From positions 18,848,001-18,912,000 of the forward strand of contig NW_020825288.1 in the NCBI RefSeq assembly GCF_003286085.1: 64,000 bases of DNA, written 5' to 3'. Positions within the stretch are counted from its first letter, which is position 1. Each line of letters begins with the position of its first letter. Shown here in pieces: positions 59,524 through 64,000 of this stretch. A program made the position numbers and the translations under genes. The notes below the pieces were generated by a model that was given only the letters and a program-made list of their open reading frames with translations, made no database searches and was not told the origin of the DNA. The DNA comes from Drosophila persimilis. Lineage: Eukaryota; Arthropoda; Insecta; Diptera; Drosophilidae.

Positions 59524-59763
59524 CTGTTGCGATTACCGGTCAACTTGATGGTCACGACAAACAAAAAGTATGAATTGGAAATGGTGATACCCAGTGAATT
59601 GGTATCAGAAGTCAGAAATGGCAAGATATAGAAACTAATCAAAAAATGGGTGAAAGTAGGGTACTGAGGAAAAACGAGTTGTTCCAGTGCGGCCATGACA
59701 TTAATCTGCGCCAAGGCCAAGAAATACAGGTAAGCCAAAAAGAGGAGTGCTGGGAACATACTA
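59524..59763 (-). CDS. Isolated exon of an unrecognised multi-pass membrane protein
   Basis: A 240-nt open block bounded on the minus strand by TTTTTCAAACAG (acceptor) and AACAG|GTAAAA (donor). Phase 2 at both ends. Encodes MFPALLFLAYLYFLALAQIN, then PQYPTFTHFLISFYILPFL and ISNSYFLFVVTIKLTGN: about three hydrophobic segments. No stop. Convergent with the 172-residue gene. No partner exon seen on either side, and LINE debris starts within 40 bp upstream, so it may be a stranded exon or pseudogene fragment. Confidence 0.4.
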
Positions 59764-59784
59764 CTGTTTGAAAAATGCTGAGTC

Positions 59785-60235
59785 GGCCTCGGCGGTTATT
59801 CTCCACATCAGCATAGTGAGGCTAATGAGACAGACGCCTTAGCCAAAACGGCAACATACCGCAGCTCTCAAGGTACCCCACGATCCACTGTAAAGCAAAT
59901 GTCGTGCCGAATCTACCCATCTCGTAGGAAAATACGCGGAAAAGACTGGGCAGCGCCAGTGCGTACTTTACAACATCGAAAGTTGGGAAGTTTTAGATGA
60001 CCAGTCTGATCTCAGGTACTCTTTAGAACCCAAAACCCGCGGAATAAATTAACCCCAAAAAGGCTAACTGAGAAGCATGAAGCACAGTTTAAGAGAAATT
60101 ACTGCCATTCAAAGCTACATTATGAAATGCAATGACTGCAAAAATAGAACGATAAAGAATAACGAGGATCCGGATCGCTCAGACTATATAACCAGTTTAG
60201 CACTATACAAAAAAGAAAGGAGGGAAGAAAAATAA
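59785..60235 (+). pseudogene. LINE RNase H-like remnant
   Basis: HQHSEANETDALAKTATYRS near 59,805 fits the RNase H motif of I/jockey-type LINEs (GxxGNExADxLAK). Downstream sequence is decayed. Confidence 0.45.
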
Positions 60236-60299
60236 ACTTGAGGAATATATTTGCATTGGGAAAGTCGAATCCTCATGGCTTAAGGAAAATATATAATAG

Positions 60300-61190
60300 A
60301 ATTTTGATTTGTTTTAGCTGCCGCCGTCGCTCCCTCTTTGTAGCTGCCGTCGCCCAGCAGCTCGGTAATGGGAGTCAAGTCTTCTGCTGCAGCCGTCATT
60401 TGTATATGGAAGTTGGTTGTGGCCTGCATTGTGGACGTGCTTTTGGAGGCCTGCGACAATCTTGTTCATTGTCGTTTCTATTTTGGACAGCCTATCTTCC
60501 AGGCTTTGTTGATGCTGGATCACAGCTGGAGCTGGCTTACCATTTTGTTCTGCCTGTATTTGCAAAGGCAAGATGAGCTTGTCCAGTTTAGTAGTGATGA
60601 TGCTGATGTCGATATTGTTGTCATTTTTTGAGTGTTTGTTGCGATTTCGACTCAGTTGCTTGATGATCTGCTCCTGTAGTCGTAAACTTGGTGTGAAATT
60701 TTTCCCAGATCTCGATCTTCTCTGTCGTTCTTGTTTCTGCTGCACGGAATGACCCTCCCTGAAAGCAGTGACATAGCTCTTGGCTTGCTTTGATGTGCAG
60801 CGTGCTTCTGCACGTGTACGGGAATGACTTTGTTGGTTGCTCCGTTGCTGGGTGCGGGGCTTGCTTGCTTGGCGTCGTTGACTTTGGCTCCGAGTTTCAG
60901 AAGTCGTTTGTTGGCTTGGACGAATGCTGACCACTGCATTTCACACAGACGAAATCGCTTCGACAATAGTTGTGTGTATGACTAGTCCACCCAAATTCGG
61001 AATGGTAAGCACTTCTGAGTTGTTTGGCTTTGGTTTCAACTGTACACTGAACATGTTGAATGGTTCTTGGGATCCGCGGCGTGTAATGCAGCGAACGAAT
61101 GTGGCCGCGTGTCCATGGCGATCTCTGATTACGATCCTGTAGCCTCTCTCCGCTTAGAGTTGGTACGTGTATGAAGGGGTGGTGCACTCA
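60300..61190 (-). pseudogene. Jockey-clade LINE ORF1 (Gag-like) remnant
   Basis: Minus strand: IQHVQCTVETKAKQLRSAYH, then knuckle-like HTHNYCRSDFVCVKCSGQHS (61,000-60,920), then a Gln/Arg/Ser-rich tail and LEDRLSKIETTMNKIVAGLQ coiled coil (about 60,490-60,430). Two frames are needed, so it is broken. Confidence 0.7.
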
Positions 61191-61249
61191 CCGTCCCTGT
61201 AGTGGGGCTGCAGGACTCTGTAGGAGTCCACATCATTGCACATGATGCG

Positions 61250-61320
61250 AGGTCCACCTGGATGTGGATGCCCCAGATTTTCGTCCTTTGCGGGGGCGGA
61301 AGGGGGTGTGGCGATATTTT
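61250..61320 (+). mobile_element. DINE-1/Helentron core fragment
   Basis: GTGGATGCCCCAGATTTTCG, TCCTTTGCGGGGGCGGAAGG: matches the core repeated at about 7,690-7,750. Confidence 0.7.
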
Positions 61321-63690
61321 GACACAAAGCGGCTTAATTCATTTATTAATTATTCGTTTATTAAATAACGGAGAAGGGGTCTGCTCCTTCCGCCATCTCT
61401 CCAGCGACCTAAGCGTTCGCATCACGCTTGAGGCGAACTCCGCAGCCGCTTTCCACACTTTCGGGTCTGGCAGCATTAGTCGCACCAGAGTCTCGCTGCT
61501 GACCCTAGACCCTGCTGCTGCCTCCAGTGTCTGACGCTCATGGTCAAACCTGTGGCAGTCGAAGAGGACGTGACGAGCGTCTTCCTCCATGCCTGTGCCA
61601 CATTCGGGGCTCCAGCCCTCTGTCTTATGGCAGAAACGCTTGAGGTAGCCACGGAAGCAGCCATGTCCGCTCAGTGCCTGGGTGAGGTAGCAATTTACCT
61701 GGCCGCGCTTCCTTTCAACCCAGCATGCTATGCTCGGGATGAGAGTGTGGGTCCATCGGCCTTTGGGTGTGTGGTCCCAACGAGACTGCCATCTGTCCAA
61801 GCTGATCCTTCTGGCGGCGTCCTTTATTTCTGCTTGGGAGCGTACTTCAGCTGCACCGTCCTGCGTGGCGTCGTGGGTCTCTTTCCTCTCCCGTATCAGC
61901 TCCTAAGCGGAACTAGCCCGGCAATGACTAGCGCTGCATCGTCCGAGATGGTCCGGAACGAGCACGCGATCCTCCACCCCTCGCATATAGCTTTTAACCT
62001 TCGCGGCTTTCGCCCAGAATGGTTCGGCGTAGACCATCTGTGACGTCACGACGCTCGTCAGCAACTCGTTGCAGGATTGGGCGTTGCCTTGCGGCGCCTC
62101 TGGTCTCCTGGTCCGTAGTCCCCAGGGTTCGCTGTTCCCTATTTCCTGCGGTTTCTTTTGCCTGCAGATGGATTGGAATCATTCCTGCTACCACTAGTGG
62201 TAGGATACCATACCGTCTTGGGATACCGTTCTGAATGCACAACACACTCTCAGGGCACACAGCCTCTGGAGTGCGTTGCATTCTCGGGCATACATATGTG
62301 CAGCGTACATTAGCGTTGAGCCAACTACGCTCGCTAGTAGCTTTTGCCTTGGCTGTTTCGGGCCTCCGCCATGATGCGGGATAGGGCCACCGCCGGCTTT
62401 CCTACTTTGGTGCATGCATACGCCATGTGATGCTTGAAGCTGAGTCTGTGGTCAATCATGAACTCCAGGTTCTTCAGGCTTGGACTGGAGCTAATAGTGC
62501 AGTCATCTACTCGGATCGTGGCCGTCTCCACTACTTTCCTGCTGCTTATGAGCACTGCCTCCGTTTTGTGGGTGGCTAATGAGAGGTCCCTCACGGATAG
62601 CGATGTTCTGGCTCGCTATGCCGCGTCGTTGTAGATTTCTTCCGCCTCTTCTATCTGTTTTGCCACTACGACTATTGCTATATCGTCGGCAAATCCTATC
62701 ACTGTGGCACCAATTGGCATATTCATCTTGAGGATTCCATCATACATGATATTCCATGTCGGCCATGATCGGCCGTGGACCGATCCTTGGGGAACTCTTC
62801 CAGTGATTTGGTGCTCACGTGTCCCCTTATCCGTCTCATATATGAGCACTCGGTCTCTTAGGTAGTCCGCGATGTTTTTCTGCAGATACAACGGTATTTG
62901 GAAGTTTCTCAGTTTTTCTAGTATGTGATCCCAATTGGCAGAGTTGAATGCATTTTGGACGTCGAGTGTTGTCACTATTCAATACTCTTTGGTCCCGTAC
63001 ATCCATCGGGTGCTATCAATTGCTCGCTTTGCTATCTCACATACCTCGCCGATTGCGTCCACCGTGGACCTGCCCTTGTGGAACCCGTGCTGTCTCGGTG
63101 AAAGCTAACGCGTTACTGCCTTCTCCAGCCTCGTGCGGATTATGCGCTCGAGAATCTTACCCACTGTATCGAGCAGGCAGAGTGGTCTAGAGTGGCTCCT
63201 CGGCCGGCTTGTTTTCCTTGGGTAAGAGGACTAGCCGCTGTCGCTTTCATGGTAGGGGGAAGGTCCCTTCGGACATGCACGCATTGGTTAAACCCACGTA
63301 CATTTGTGGATTGGTCTCAATGGCCGTGCGAGGAACGGTATTTGGGACCCCATCAGGTCCTGGTGCTTTGCCGTTCTTGATCCGTTGTAGAGCTTTGAGG
63401 ACTTTGTCTTCCGTGGTGGCTTATATTTCAAGGGGCGGAATTCTATCCATCACCCTCTGGGCTGCCACAAATAGGGTTTCTACTATGTAAACCAGCAGTC
63501 ACAGTTAAACAACACTCGCAGTCTCTTTATTACCAGCCTGTATGCGAAGCCCCAAGGGTTCGAATCTGCGTCATCCCAAAGCTTTTCGAAGCATTTGCGC
63601 TTGGAATCCTTGATCTGTCTCTTCAAGCAGCGTCTGCTTTCTTTATATTCTCCTTGGAGCCTCTCGAATTCTGAGGAACCTCTCGAATAA
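61321..63690 (-). pseudogene. R1-clade LINE ORF2, RT to C-terminus
   Basis: Minus strand: pre-RT WDDADSNPWGFAYR near 63,580-63,540; RT with MTTLDVQNAFNSANWDHILE (62,975), VPQGSVHGRSWPTWNIMYDG and VIGFADDIAIVVVAKQIEEA (62,700); thumb region ETATIRVDDCTISSSPSLKN (62,530); C-terminal zinc-knuckle region FCHKTEGWSPECGTGMEEDA with HVLFDCHRFDHER (61,630-61,550); end of frame at 61,339. Frameshifts at about 63,000, 62,600, 62,200 and 61,990. Tail rich in TAAT, probably 3' UTR. Confidence 0.8.
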
Positions 63691-63700
63691 TCCTTTGCCC

Positions 63701-64000
63701 GACAGGGTCCCGTAAGTACTATCCGGCCATAGCCTAGGTACTCTCGGCGATACCTAACGGTATCTCAGCATAGCAAAGACTTTCGTAGTAGTTCTTAGTC
63801 CAACAAGTCCCGTAAGTACTATCCGGCGATACCTGTCGGTATCTCAGACTAGCAAAGACCCTCGTAGTAATTCTTAGTCTGACAGGGTCCCATAAGTACT
63901 TTCCGGCGATAGCCTAGGTACTCTCGGCGATAACTGTCGGTATCTACGAATAGCAAAGACCTTCGTAGTAATTCTTAGTCCGACAGTGTCCCGTAAGTAC
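63701..64000 (+). repeat. Tandem repeat with 100/80-bp units, continues past the window
   Basis: GTCCCGTAAGTACTATCCGG recurs with starts about 100, 80 and 101 bp apart (63,707; 63,807; 63,887; 63,988). The 80-bp unit lacks a 20-bp internal block (AGCCTAGGTACTCTCGGCGA), which itself duplicates CGGCGATA. At least three units plus a partial one. Confidence 0.9.

Overview
The window is from a Drosophila-type insect nuclear genome. It has three host genes or gene parts with fly-like features: short GT/AG introns (several of 55-70 nt), A-rich Kozak contexts, AATAAA signals and a TATCGATA (DRE) motif. These are diluted by decayed insect transposons of many classes: BEL/Pao LTR elements, LOA-, CR1/jockey- and R1-clade LINEs, DINE-1/Helentron fragments and a Tc1 remnant. 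That density suggests pericentromeric heterochromatin or an expanded dot (Muller F) chromosome. I cannot name the species.

Left edge (1-1.2 kb): the first coding part of an STT3B oligosaccharyltransferase subunit on the minus strand. It is divergent from a small plus-strand exon (1120-1204). From 1.3 to 8.7 kb lie nested BEL/Pao and LINE fragments and a DINE-1 copy. From 8,724 to 33,279 I could join 15 phase-compatible exons into a complete 1,143-residue Munc13-4/BAIAP3-type protein (C2A, MUN/MHD, C2B). A separate first coding exon lies at 16,142. Its introns are loaded with transposons.

The most striking region is 33,948-51,879. This 17.9-kb insertion is built as a giant imperfect inverted repeat (foldback). 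Each arm carries an outer unit, a tandem array of a 319-bp satellite (about 34 copies left, about 7 right) and an inner unit, with a short hairpin in the middle. It splits a minus-strand LOA-clade LINE. The LINE halves abut at 33,947 and 51,880 with a shared GTC, so this looks like an insertion with a 3-bp target duplication. I see no transposase inside. It resembles FB/Galileo/Tetris-type foldback elements whose terminal repeats spawn satellite DNA, but I do not recognise the sequence.

Right of it (52-56 kb) are the 5' half of the LOA element and CR1/jockey-like LINE pieces. At 56,915-57,195 and 59,073-59,225 are two host exons. Their phases match the exon at 1120-1204 and would give a 172-residue protein. 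If that join is right, the whole Munc13-4-like gene and the foldback element lie inside one 55.7-kb intron of another plus-strand gene. A lone minus-strand membrane-protein exon (59,524-59,763), LINE debris, an R1-clade LINE (61.3-63.7 kb, minus) and the start of an 80/100-bp tandem repeat close the window.

No rRNA, tRNA or CRISPR feature was recognised.
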